Shown: positions 1-9,192 of the stretch, piece by piece
How positions within the stretch are numbered: position 1 is the stretch's first letter
How the letters are laid out: the number at the start of each line of letters is the position of its first letter
The notes under the pieces: generated by a model
The model's database searches: none
Seen by the model: only the letters and a program-made list of their open reading frames with translations
Told to the model about the DNA's origin: nothing
Program-made: the position numbers and the translations under genes
Assembly (NCBI GenBank): GCA_025765595.1
Contig: JAIVFH010000132.1
Span: 16,878 to 80,877, forward strand
Source: Obelidium mucronatum
Lineage: Eukaryota; Chytridiomycota; Chytridiomycetes; Chytridiales; Chytriomycetaceae
Direction: 5' to 3'
Length of the DNA: 64,000 nucleotides

Positions 1-305
1 CCAGTCTCCACCTCAATCTGAGTGACATGCCCACAGAACCAAGGGAAAGCAGATCGATAGCCGGTAGAAGAACCAAACAGCATACCGATATGCTTCTCGT
101 GTAATTCTGTCTGTATCTTGTTGAACGGTGGGAACTGTGTAAAATTCAATTTGGCGAAGGCAGTTGAGTCCAAGCAAGCCTTGAAGGCCTTCGAGAGACG
201 TCTGAATTTTATGACTTGCGTCGGATCGATTCGGCTAAAGATATGGACAACAACTTCAACAGGGCAGTCAGAGAGACCAGTGTGCCGGGATTGGTAGGCT
301 GTCAT
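1..305 (-). CDS. F-box protein, N-terminal part (cut by window edge)
   Basis: The minus strand is open from an ATG at 305-303 to the window edge, about 101 codons with no stop. Near the start it reads DCPVEVVVHIFSRIDP, then FRRLSKAFKACLDS. This is the usual F-box layout of a Pro-Val-Glu helix followed by an R-L/C-R-x-F-like helix. F-box proteins bind Skp1 and bring substrates to SCF ubiquitin ligases. The gene at 49994 starts the same way (CPVEVLANIIKYC) and continues into leucine-rich repeats, so this gene may also be an F-box/LRR protein, but its C-terminus lies outside the window. Fold and partner are inferred from the family pattern. Confidence 0.6.
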   Translation of the reverse strand, partial: MTAYQSRHTGLSDCPVEVVVHIFSRIDPTQVIKFRRLSKAFKACLDSTAFAKLNFTQFPPFNKIQTELHEKHIGMLFGSSTGYRSAFPWFCGHVTQIEVET

Positions 306-565
306 TTGTCTTTTTTTTTCAGAGACTTCACCTTCCTATTTATTCCTCCCATCATCTAGATATATTTATTATTCTATTAGGTCTGTTATGTTTATTAGTT
401 CGTAGTTGGCAATGAGCGGAGCTGTCGCCGCCATTGGTCGATAGATGTCAATTAATGAACTGTCGAAAGAACGACTGCTGCTTATCGAGACTTCACGATA
501 CTACTTTATTTGCTGGGAATTATACAAATATATTCTTTTTCGTAAAATACGAAACAAAAAAGAAT

Positions 566-898
566 TCAAACTGACTCTAGCTTTTTCTTCCTTTGGGCCC
601 GTTGATTCTGATGCCATATGCGCACTTTTCTTGGATGCATTCCAATTTCCATCCCAATCTCTGCCATTCTCTGCATGGTCGGATGTGTGTTGATACCAAA
701 CTCTCTTTTAAGTGCTTGCTTCTGGTGCTTTGTCAATGCATTTCTTCTGCTGCTTTTACTGTATTTGTCACACATTCCTAGTCTTTCCTTATTGTTTAAA
801 TAAAGATAGTCCAGATGCATGGGTCGTTGGTTGAGCCTGATGAGTGGTCCAGTGGCCCAGATACTCATCAGTAAAATTCGCGGCAATGGCGTACTCAC
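566..898 (-). CDS. Homeodomain protein with an LTR-derived N-terminus
   Basis: This is a 110-codon open frame. The C-terminal 60 residues form a homeodomain: the RRNALTKHQKQAL helix 1, a conserved L/F core, and a third helix KVRIWHQNQRAQRKKK. W48 and the DNA-contacting N51 are kept. Position 49 is His instead of Phe, and position 52 is Gln instead of Arg (canonical WFQNRR). Homeodomains bind DNA as transcription factors. The first 43-44 codons (898 to about 766) lie inside the LTR, and the homeodomain begins right at the LTR edge. The native promoter and N-terminus therefore appear to have been replaced. It may be a pseudogene or a chimera expressed from the LTR. Confidence 0.6.
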   Translation of the reverse strand: MSTPLPRILLMSIWATGPLIRLNQRPMHLDYLYLNNKERLGMCDKYSKSSRRNALTKHQKQALKREFGINTHPTMQRMAEIGMEIGMHPRKVRIWHQNQRAQRKKKLESV

Positions 899-1764
899 GA
901 GGAATAATTATAATAATGATCCTAAAAGAAGAACAAGTGAAAGAACCAAATAAAAGAAATAAAATAAAAGAAATAAAATAAAAGAAATAAAATAAAAGAA
1001 ATAACAGAACTTAACTGAATCCCAAATAAAATGAAATCTTCCTATCTTTACTCACGTTACCCCACTCGCGAGTGTTTTTGGTTCCATTGGGTTTGCGGTC
1101 CAGCGCAACCCCTTCCGGATCCATGTCAATCAGATTGAGATCTGCGGTGGCCCTACTCCTCTAAGTCCCTACGCACCTACAACCCTTAAACTAAATCTAA
1201 CTCCTAGTTTGATTGCTCGGCTGCACGATCTGTGGGACCCGTCGCCTTTACCCTGGGTCATCATCCCAATAGCAGGCTCTCCAACAGCGACTGGGTGCAC
1301 ACCTACTACGACTCTTTAAAGCTCCCTAGTCGACTTCCTGGGATCATTCCCATGCGCTACTTCGCCCAACTCGAGACCGCTATACTCGCTAGCTACTAAA
1401 GTCCAGGTATCTTCCGGAATACCCTTTGGCACAACTGATTTCGCTCGCGTTCACTCACCGAATCTGATCAACTCACAATAGGATCCCCTTGGAGGGACGT
1501 AGCCCTCTCTTATAAAGTTCGCTCGTGAGAGATGCGATCACTGACGCGACCTGGGAAGGACATGGTCGCCATCACGCCATGCCGGTCATTTCAATTCTCA
1601 ACAACTCCAAATCTTTATTGATCGACGCGACAATCCCAAAACAGAGAATCACAAATAAATCAATAAAGAATAATAAATAACAATTAATAAATAAAAACGC
1701 TGTCAAAGTTAGTAGTCTAGGCGGGAAAGTCAAAAACCCCTCCCGTGAAGGTGTAAACTTCACA
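766..1764 (-). repeat. Long terminal repeat, copy 1 (3' LTR of the gypsy element)
   Basis: About 1 kb is repeated almost exactly at 9193-10163. Read on the minus strand it begins TGTGAAG and ends TGACA, the TG...CA termini of LTRs. It lies 180 bp beyond the stop of the gypsy polyprotein, where a 3' LTR belongs. It differs from copy 2 by a 28-bp extra stretch in an AAATAAAAG-type simple repeat (around 955-1005) and a few substitutions. No matching 5-bp target duplication is present at the outer edges. Confidence 0.75.
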
Positions 1765-1943
1765 GTGACCCCAAAAACCACCTCCTAGTTGCTCCGTCAA
1801 CTACGGGTACAACCAAGAAGAAGCCCTCAAAGATCGCGGTTTCGGTTAGTGACGTCCTAGTAACTAGAGCTCCACAGCCTCAAACCCAAAATAAAACAAA
1901 ACAAAACAAAATAAAATAAAGGATAACATGGCAACGGACATTA

Positions 1944-4900
1944 TTAAGGTGTGGTAGGCTTCCCACTCCTTGTCCTCATGGTATGCTGCCGTGTCATTAG
2001 TGGAGAAGTATCTGGTTTCGCTGTGCTCTTTTTCCTCACAACTTTCTTTGTACCAGAAACTCCAACACTGGGGGATATATCTACTGCCTTAGTAGACAAC
2101 CCTGAAGTTGCAGCAGATTTTGTTGTACCCTTTCGAGTAACAACGCGAACTCTCTGCTCAACTTCTGAAGGGGCCTTAGAGGTACCCAGGGCCTGTTTTT
2201 CCGCCCTCTGGCTAACTTTAGCCTTCTTTCTCCTAGAGCTCGTTTTAACATAGCCTCTAACTACTTGAGGAGTCAATAATAACTCGTCGTCAACCTTAAT
2301 TGGTTGCGGCATAGGGCTGGACTTAGCCCACTTGCCAGAAACCCAACTTTTGTAGTTTCCATAGTATTCGGGGTTCTGATTCCGAATACAATTCTCCCAA
2401 ACATCCTCAAGAATAACTGGTGGCATATCCACATGTAACTGCCAGGAAGTATTCCGAGCTTTGTTTTGGTGCAACCAATCAACAAGGTACTGGTAAGTTC
2501 CGGCCTCAAACTTAACCTGTTTAACATTCTCAATCACATACTTTGGGTCTGTAATATCAATAGGTGTCCACTCAGGGTTGAACTTCCTCTGAAGCATCTC
2601 ATGAGTTGAGTCAAGAGGTTGGTATGAGCCACTAGGTCGGCGACTGAGGAGAGTAGACTTCATCCAAGTCTCAATTTCCTCGCCAAAGGTGGTCCCAGCC
2701 AGCTTAACAGCATTCTCCGCTGAGTCAATAGGCTTCCTATGTTTAAAGGGCCTCAAGCGGCTCACATGCACACGCCTGCAAGTTATTTCTCCCCCCGGAA
2801 AGGTCTCAACCACTGTAAAGTGGGACTTAGAGTCACCTCCTGACTGCTCAATAATTCGCACTGGACCAACCCAGCGGAAGACAAACTTCTTTGCCACATG
2901 CAATCTTTGTGCCTCAGCCTCCAAAGGGACTGCCAGCCAAGCCCTATCTCCAATCTCAAAATCATAGGGGGGACTATCATCTTCTAATGACTTCTCTTTT
3001 GCCCTCTTCTGAGCTGCTAACACCTTTTCCTTAATAATATCATAAGTACTCCTGAGCCCAGCTCTTATAGACTGGAGGATGGTTTTTCGCATCTCTTCAG
3101 ATGTCTCCTGAGGGATCTCAGCTTCGTCTGACACCAAACATGTCCTGAGTCCAAAATCCAACTCATCTGGCATGTAGTGGAATAATGTTTCAAGCACATG
3201 CTTGCCAACTTCATATTCAATGCTCCAACATGGCTTCTGGATCAATACTAAATTCCCAGAATTACTCCACAGTGGTCTATCAACTGTCATCAACAACTGT
3301 TGAGGACGTGGATCAAAGATGATCTTTGTACAAAGGTCCTTGTCCCCTGTCAAAACTGACTGTCTCTTATAGGAACATGACAGAACACCAGTCTCGTAAG
3401 ATAAGAATGGTCCCATCCCTGTGGCATTGGTGCCATTCCAAATAGTAGTAGGTCCATTTCTTATCAAACCTACCCTGCTGTAAATAGCCACAGTTCTAGG
3501 AGCCTGGCTCCGGTCCAACTTCACACTAGAGTTTCTCTTAGACGGGTCAAATCTCGACATTCGCCCCTCCAGCGCCACACAGGTTCCATCTCTCAAGAAG
3601 AATCTCTGTGGGATATGTTCTCGGTTATCCTTTGTCTTCTTCTTAGGGTCATATACTAGACATAAGACATCCAACTGATATGTGTCAAAAACATCCCTCA
3701 GCGCGTCCCACAACGGCACATCCTTATGATAGCCATGTATCTTTCGGTGAAGTTTATCTTTAAACTGACCCAAACTAGTGAACTGTGCCACTGCAATTGA
3801 GGGGAAAGGCCCTTCTACCTTATTATCCAACAGATTTGTCTCTAAGGACTCGGTTACGGGGGAATCAAGTTCCTCCGGATACAACTCATCATGGGGGCTG
3901 ACCCCAAAAAACATATCTGTGGGCAGTCTAGCATCCCTTCCATACCACATGTAGAATGGTGTCTCTCCAGTAGTGGAATGGACATGAGTCCTATAGGCAA
4001 ATAATGCAAAAGGTAAGATGACATCCCAATCATCAAAGTCAAACTTGTTTATATATGCCCTAATCTCCTGGGATAGAGTCTTTATCACCCTTCCATTAGC
4101 TCTAGGCCAGTAGGGTGCTGTAAATGTTTTCTCAAAACCCAAAAGAGTACCTAGGTGTCTTATCAAATTATCACTGAAAGGTGGTCCACCATCTGTGTGT
4201 AGGAAAACAGGAATTCCTGTTCTGGAGAACACTTCACTTAAAGCATGACAAACAGTCTCTGCTGTAAGGTCAGGTATGGGAATAGCTTCCACCCACTTTG
4301 TGAAACTATCAACACAAACCATAATGTACTTATGACCAGTGCGGCTGGCCTCTTTTAAGGGACCAACAAAGTCCACAAACATCCTTTCGTTAGGGTAGTT
4401 TCCCAAAGGAATGGGGTTCATGTAACCCACCTTAATTCTCTGGTCTTTAGACTTCTGACAAGTCTCACAAGACTCCACATAGGCCTTAAGGTCCTTCACA
4501 ATATCGGGCCACCAGAATCTATCAATCAATGTGGGGAGTATCTTTGAATAACCCAAGTGGCTGCCATACAAGTCATCATGATGTCTTTTAAAGAGCTCCA
4601 CTCTCATTCCGTCAGGAACACATAGTTGTATAAGGCCTGGCTGTCTTCTGACAGTCTTTGCCGTCACATCTGCGACTCTGAACAATAAGTCCTGCTTGTC
4701 TAGGACAAAATAACAAGCAGCCTTCATCACATCAAAATCTAGCTCAAGATCTAGGGCTCCACTCTGGATATACCTAAGTATAGGACCAAAGTAAGGGTCC
4801 TTTGACTGTAAATCACGGATCCTTTTGACATCATAACCAAACAGAGGTGCAGTTTGTAATCCCAAGTTGCACTCTTGGAAGAAGGCATAATATTCCTCAG

Positions 4901-5444
4901 TGCCAGGTGTCAGCCAACTGCTGGTGTCTGGTAGAGTAGGTAACCCATACTTCTGGAGATTCATATGAAACTCTAATCTCAGGTGGTCACTGAGAGTATC
5001 ACTACTACTATCAACCCTCACATCATAGTGTTCAGGTGAGATACGTTTGTCCACTAGCACATGGTCAATGCGCCAGAAAGGATATTCTTTCCTGTCCAAA
5101 CCTTTAAGTAGCCAAGTGGCTCCAAGCTTCCCTGGATGTTTCATCCGGAAACCATCCACAAAGTTATCCTTCATTGAGGCAAACCAGTCTTGCTCCTCTT
5201 TAGTTATTGTGGAAGGGAACCTTGACTCCAAGCCTTCACCGCTAACAAAGGGTAAAACATCCTCGGCTGCAGGCGCAATGTTAATATCTCCTACCAAAAA
5301 CACATAGTGACTCTCTAAAAGGTTCTCACAATGGGACTTCAATTTGTCCAGGAAGGTCATCTTATAGTCATGGCGTTCTGCCTTTCGCATCCCACTAGGG
5401 ACATAGACTGCGACTATTGCTATATCGGCCAGTTTTAGTGTCAA
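1944..5444 (-). CDS. Gypsy Pol C-terminal ORF: ExoIII-like segment, integrase, chromodomain-like tail
   Basis: This is a 1166-codon open frame. Residues 1-160 match the C-terminal two thirds of exonuclease III/AP endonucleases: YVPSG, GDINIAP (51-58), DGFR, RIDH (125-128) and SDH (152-154). The N-terminal part with the catalytic Asn and Glu is absent. Residues about 288-330 form the integrase HHCC zinc finger. The integrase core follows with D358 and D418, but the third acidic residue, expected at 454 (NGRVxK), is Ile. Residues about 545-775 are an extra segment I do not recognise. RWVGP near 857 resembles the GPY/F module. Residues about 969-1015 resemble a chromodomain (YVIENV...YLVDWL...SWQ). 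The long open frame suggests recent activity despite the lost catalytic residue. Confidence 0.75.
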   Translation of the reverse strand: MTLKLADIAIVAVYVPSGMRKAERHDYKMTFLDKLKSHCENLLESHYVFLVGDINIAPAAEDVLPFVSGEGLESRFPSTITKEEQDWFASMKDNFVDGFRMKHPGKLGATWLLKGLDRKEYPFWRIDHVLVDKRISPEHYDVRVDSSSDTLSDHLRLEFHMNLQKYGLPTLPDTSSWLTPGTEEYYAFFQECNLGLQTAPLFGYDVKRIRDLQSKDPYFGPILRYIQSGALDLELDFDVMKAACYFVLDKQDLLFRVADVTAKTVRRQPGLIQLCVPDGMRVELFKRHHDDLYGSHLGYSKILPTLIDRFWWPDIVKDLKAYVESCETCQKSKDQRIKVGYMNPIPLGNYPNERMFVDFVGPLKEASRTGHKYIMVCVDSFTKWVEAIPIPDLTAETVCHALSEVFSRTGIPVFLHTDGGPPFSDNLIRHLGTLLGFEKTFTAPYWPRANGRVIKTLSQEIRAYINKFDFDDWDVILPFALFAYRTHVHSTTGETPFYMWYGRDARLPTDMFFGVSPHDELYPEELDSPVTESLETNLLDNKVEGPFPSIAVAQFTSLGQFKDKLHRKIHGYHKDVPLWDALRDVFDTYQLDVLCLVYDPKKKTKDNREHIPQRFFLRDGTCVALEGRMSRFDPSKRNSSVKLDRSQAPRTVAIYSRVGLIRNGPTTIWNGTNATGMGPFLSYETGVLSCSYKRQSVLTGDKDLCTKIIFDPRPQQLLMTVDRPLWSNSGNLVLIQKPCWSIEYEVGKHVLETLFHYMPDELDFGLRTCLVSDEAEIPQETSEEMRKTILQSIRAGLRSTYDIIKEKVLAAQKRAKEKSLEDDSPPYDFEIGDRAWLAVPLEAEAQRLHVAKKFVFRWVGPVRIIEQSGGDSKSHFTVVETFPGGEITCRRVHVSRLRPFKHRKPIDSAENAVKLAGTTFGEEIETWMKSTLLSRRPSGSYQPLDSTHEMLQRKFNPEWTPIDITDPKYVIENVKQVKFEAGTYQYLVDWLHQNKARNTSWQLHVDMPPVILEDVWENCIRNQNPEYYGNYKSWVSGKWAKSSPMPQPIKVDDELLLTPQVVRGYVKTSSRRKKAKVSQRAEKQALGTSKAPSEVEQRVRVVTRKGTTKSAATSGLSTKAVDISPSVGVSGTKKVVRKKSTAKPDTSPLMTRQHTMRTRSGKPTTP

Positions 5445-5539
5445 AATGCGACCTTCTTCATCTGATTCTGCGAGACATGTCGCTCATCAGCGCATGTGTT
5501 GTTTCTCTCTCCTCCTGCCTCAAGGATTGATACAAGTTC

Positions 5540-6169
5540 TCAAAAACTTTGATGGCATAAGCCGTTTTTTTCTGGTGTTGGTTCTATGTGGCCATAGATG
5601 TATGTGTCCAATAAAGTTTCAAGTGGTGGGTGTTTTGACTCACTCCCCTCTTCCAAACCATTTTGGTCCTCTGGGCCAATACTGGGTCCCTTTTTGAGAT
5701 CTTTCTCCCTCCGCAGAGAAAGGACACTCTCTGTACTTAAGTCCAGTCTGGATAACGTATCTGCGGCAACCTGTGTGCTACCGGGCACATGAACTAATGT
5801 TATATCATAATCAGCCAACTGGTAAGCCCATCCAGCAAAACGACCGGTAAGATCCCCCTTCTTAAAGAGTGGAATAAGGGCTGAGTGGTCTGTCTCAACA
5901 GTCACAGGCCGATTCCAAATGAACTTGTCAAAACAATTTATGGACCAAACTACTGCCAAACCTTCTCAGTCTGTGTTGCTATATCTTTGCTCAACATCAG
6001 ACAGAGTTCTAGAAATGAATGCAACAGGCAATCTATCTTTCTTTGCATTTGTTTCACCTTTAACATACAAGGCAGCTCCTAAAGCCTTCCCTGATGCATC
6101 ACACTCAATGATGAATTCATCGGTTTCTGTTGGGTTGTGCAACACCATATCCACACATAGTTGTTTCAC
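5540..6169 (-). pseudogene. Gypsy RNase H region with in-frame TGA
   Basis: In one minus-strand frame the sequence runs through the RNase H motifs: EFIIECDASG (catalytic Asp), AFISRTLSDVEQRYSNTD, then EGLAVVWSINCFDKFIW and ETDHSAL. A TGA at 5966-5968 interrupts the usual TD-R-E-A/G-L-A-VVW motif, consistent with CGA to TGA. Downstream the frame ends at 5540 and the next ORF opens at 5444 in a different frame. Confidence 0.7.
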
Positions 6170-6218
6170 TAATTGGTTGAAAGACTCTACACAACTTTCA
6201 TCAAAATTCCACGTTACA

Positions 6219-6660
6219 TCATCTTTTTAACAGATTATAAAGGGGCAATGCCGTAGATGCAAATCCTCTCAAGAAACGCCTAAAATAAGTAGCAAAACCA
6301 ATGAATTGCTGTAATTGCTTTTTATTCTTAGGTTGAGGCCAATCCTTCAACTTTGCTGTTTTGTTCTCATCCTTTCTCAAGCCTTCCTTCGAGATAACAT
6401 GTCCTAAAAATGGTAAGTCAGTATAGAAGAACTGACATTTGGAAGGTTTGATCTTCAAATTATAATCATGCATTCTTTGAAGAATCATTTCGATATGTTT
6501 CAGGTGCTCCTCAGCATCATTTGAATAGATGATAATATCATCGACGTATACCATTGCAAATACAAAGCGATAACCTGCTAAAACAGTGTCCATCAGTCTT
6601 TGAAAACTGGGTGGGGCATTAGTAAGTCCAAAGGGTAGGACATCAAAGTGGTAAGGTCCC
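6219..6660 (-). pseudogene. Gypsy reverse transcriptase, C-terminal fragment, frameshifted
   Basis: The frame reads YHFDVLPFGLTNAPPSFQRLM, then the catalytic YVDD box (MVYVDDIIIYSND), CQFFYTDLPFLGHVIS and FIGFATYFRRFL, all typical of Ty3/gypsy RT. The frame shifts by one base in an A-run near 6229. The reading then continues in another frame as DDVTWNFDESCVESFNQLVKQ, the RT-RNase H connection. Upstream of about 6660 the homology stops abruptly. Confidence 0.75.
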
Positions 6661-6774
6661 TGCCTTCTTCTTGCTTTTCAAAGACATCCTTCATGTTCTT
6701 ACAAACATTTATTTGAGCGGCATGACAAAGTCTGTCTGGCACCATTTCAAAGAGAACAAAATTTTTGTCTGAGT
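6661..6774 (-). pseudogene. Second, unrelated RT scrap fused to the gypsy RT
   Basis: In a different minus-strand frame this stretch reads DKNFVLFEMVPDRLCHAAQ, then NMKDVFEKQEEG. I read it as a degraded version of the RT motif MPFGLCNAPxTFQ...MxxVF. That would be the same part of RT as the neighbouring fragment, giving two RT pieces joined head to tail. It is short and speculative. Confidence 0.35.
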
Positions 6775-6937
6775 GAAAAATCTAAGACAACTCTCAAAAT
6801 AGGAGAAAACAAAGTATATCTATTTGATCGCAAAACTGCGCTAATCATAGAAATAATAGCCAGGTCGATTTCAGGACAGCAGTCCAACGACAGAACAGGG
6901 ATGAATCAAATATACAACCCATCATTGAGCCACTTAC

Positions 6938-7972
6938 GGTGCCCTCCTCTTCCATTTCCTCTGTGATTACCATTTCCAATGATTTCAGGTAGATAGTTGG
7001 GGGCTGCGGCGGCGGGCGCTGATTGGCGCCAAAACGCTGCTGGTGTTGCTGGTCAACAATATCTATGGACTCGTAGACCTGCACGCTACGGAAGTTGTAC
7101 TCCAGAGGAGCTTTGACTCCGGTCTGGAAACGGAACTGCGTCGCTTCGCCCATGAGGAAGCGGAAAGCCTCCTGCTGTTTGGCTGCTTCGATCGCGTGAA
7201 GAGCCTGCATTCCTACAACAAAATAAATCCCCATTAATAAACGAAGGTAAAACCCGACAAAGAGGGTAATGGAGCGCGCAGATATGCGGCGGGGGCGAGC
7301 TTTACAGCGAGTGGGCAAAAGCCGAAGTCTCACCAATAAAATAAAATGAAAAATGTAAAAAAAATGCTCCAACAGCAAACAACCCAAGACCACATCCTGG
7401 TCTCCAACTGCCATAGCTGAGGGATACTCACGCTCATGGTAGGCCATTTGTTTGAAGCGGCGTCCACGGCGACCGGGTGAGTGGCCATGGTTTTGCTGGT
7501 GGTACTGCATGTTTCCACCATTTCCCCACTCATCCACTCTGTGATATCCAGGACCGCTTCCGTTTCCGTTCGCTCCAGCTGGTGCAACGGGTGGTTCCCA
7601 CGCCATCCGAGCGGCGCCAGTATACGGGGCAACAGCGGGCGGTGTAGCCGTAGCAGCAGGAACTGTCCCACGAGGGACAACCGAAAGACCAGCAACAACA
7701 GGCGCAACGGCGACGGTGGATACGCGGGCGTTAAAAACGACTGGGACGGGCTCAACAGCGACGGCCGCGGGGCGAGCTCCCAAGAGCGAGCTGGAGGTTG
7801 GCAAGTTGATGCCAACACTTGCGCTTGTGGGTCTGGACCAATCACTGCAGATTGGCGACGGCATTGGAGGTGCCCTGGAATTTGGGATTTCGACCGTGAG
7901 GTCGATAACCACAACCAACAGTTGAGACTGAGGGTGGATGTATTGGTTGACGTCAGTATTCTCCTCCATCAC
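6938..7972 (-). CDS. Unidentified two-exon gene, Ala/Pro/Gln-rich, 3' end uncertain
   Basis: Exon 1 is 7972-7432 and ends at a GTGAGT donor. Exon 2 starts at 7212 after TTTGTTGTAG and keeps the frame (HER-MQALHAIEAAKQQ). Exon 2 runs to a possible GTAAGT donor at 6937, or the gene is cut near the retroelement junction. Exon 1 is low complexity (Ala, Pro, Val, Gly/Asn). Exon 2 has the more protein-like AFRFLMGEATQFRF and PLEYNFRSVQVYE, followed by a Gln/Pro stretch. An alternative frame near 6940-7010 reads as a Gly/Arg/Asn-rich tail. I cannot assign a family. It lies between gypsy RT and the second LTR, in the same orientation, so it may be captured or merely trapped host DNA. Confidence 0.4.
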
Positions 7973-9192
7973 TACGTCGTCCAGGTCCTCCGATGGTTCA
8001 ACAGTGGAAGGAGAAATGATTGAGCCCGATTCTCAGAAGGGAATATCTCTTCGGGAGCATGGAGCTCTTGACTGCTGTCGAGCGTTAGGTGAGCAAGTGT
8101 AACTTCAACACAATCAAACCCGACTCAAACCAATAAATTCCGTCTCCGAAATGCAAGAAAACTTAAATAAGTAATAAAATAGTTTGAATCTATTCTGTTT
8201 CCTTTGACACCCAACTGGGGAAGTTGTTGGCAAACCAAACAACAACAATCAATAAAGACATACATAACATATGAAATAACAGATTGAAAACGCGATCATA
8301 AATAGCGTAGGATGCGCTGCTGCAGGGTTTGGGAGCATTTTCGGCTCAAGAGTCCAGATCTGTGACCAATCCAGAGGCGCGTCTGCACAGAGTACTACTT
8401 CTGACACGTCGCAGGTGATTGAAAATTATCCCTGGACGCAGTAGGAAACTAACTAATTGTCTGTACTCCCTACTGCGAGCCAGGGATGAGCGCGATGGGT
8501 TTGATCATAGTTTCTGAGACAAATAAATTACAATCACCAAACTACCCCAGATAGATCGCAAGGCATCCTTAGCTTTTACAAATAAACTTATTTACTAATG
8601 AAATTGTTCGGAGATTTATCCACAATCGCTCCTCTTTCTGGATTTTGTTGTGGTTTTTGTGGTTTTTATGACATCACGCACTTCCACCAACTAAAAAACG
8701 CGCTTTTCGAAATAGCGAAATAAGCCGCAAGTATCTTAAAGATATGTCTTCAAAGTTTCACAACTTTTGGTCAAGCCGTTCAGTTGTAGGTGAGATTTCT
8801 TCCCACCACCAACACTTCAAATCACTGAAACGCGTATCAAACACGCTCCAATTGCTCCCAAACTTTAAGAGTAGCTTAATCTATATCTATTTATTGTATT
8901 TCCACTTTCGAAACGCGTAAAAACGCGTCGGGTATTTTTTGTTATAATATTTAAACTAACCCAACTCAACAAAAAGTCATCGGAAAATTCCCAAAATTTG
9001 GGCATAGGTTCCCCCTATTTCTGTTTTTAATAATCTATATTAAGCCGCGAAGGGCAACAGGACAGTAAAGTCAACTGTTATGGGGCCGACGAAGGGCAAC
9101 GGGCACAAAGACCACGTCAAAAAAAACGGAATAAACACGCAAAACATTAGTTTCAGTCATAAAAAGACTCACTTTTAAAGGTTGGGCCCCCC
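7973..9192. other. Intergenic, no gene seen
   Basis: I see no convincing coding frame here. The stretch is rich in AAACGCG and AACGCGT words. The bases next to the LTR at 9193 do not form an obvious tRNA primer-binding site (TGG...) on the element strand. Confidence 0.5.

Larger units (their letters stand above)
766..6660 (-). mobile_element. Ty3/gypsy LTR retrotransposon, 3' half, degenerate
   Basis: On the minus strand the order is reverse transcriptase, RNase H, an exonuclease III-like segment, integrase, a GPF-like region, a chromodomain-like C-terminus, a short 3' region and an LTR. RT-RNase H-integrase order marks Ty3/gypsy, and the chromodomain suggests a chromovirus-like element. Gag, protease and the N-terminal half of RT are missing. 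RT is frameshifted near 6229, RNase H has a TGA at 5966-5968, and a third break separates RNase H from the next ORF. The element cannot be autonomous as it stands. Confidence 0.8.
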
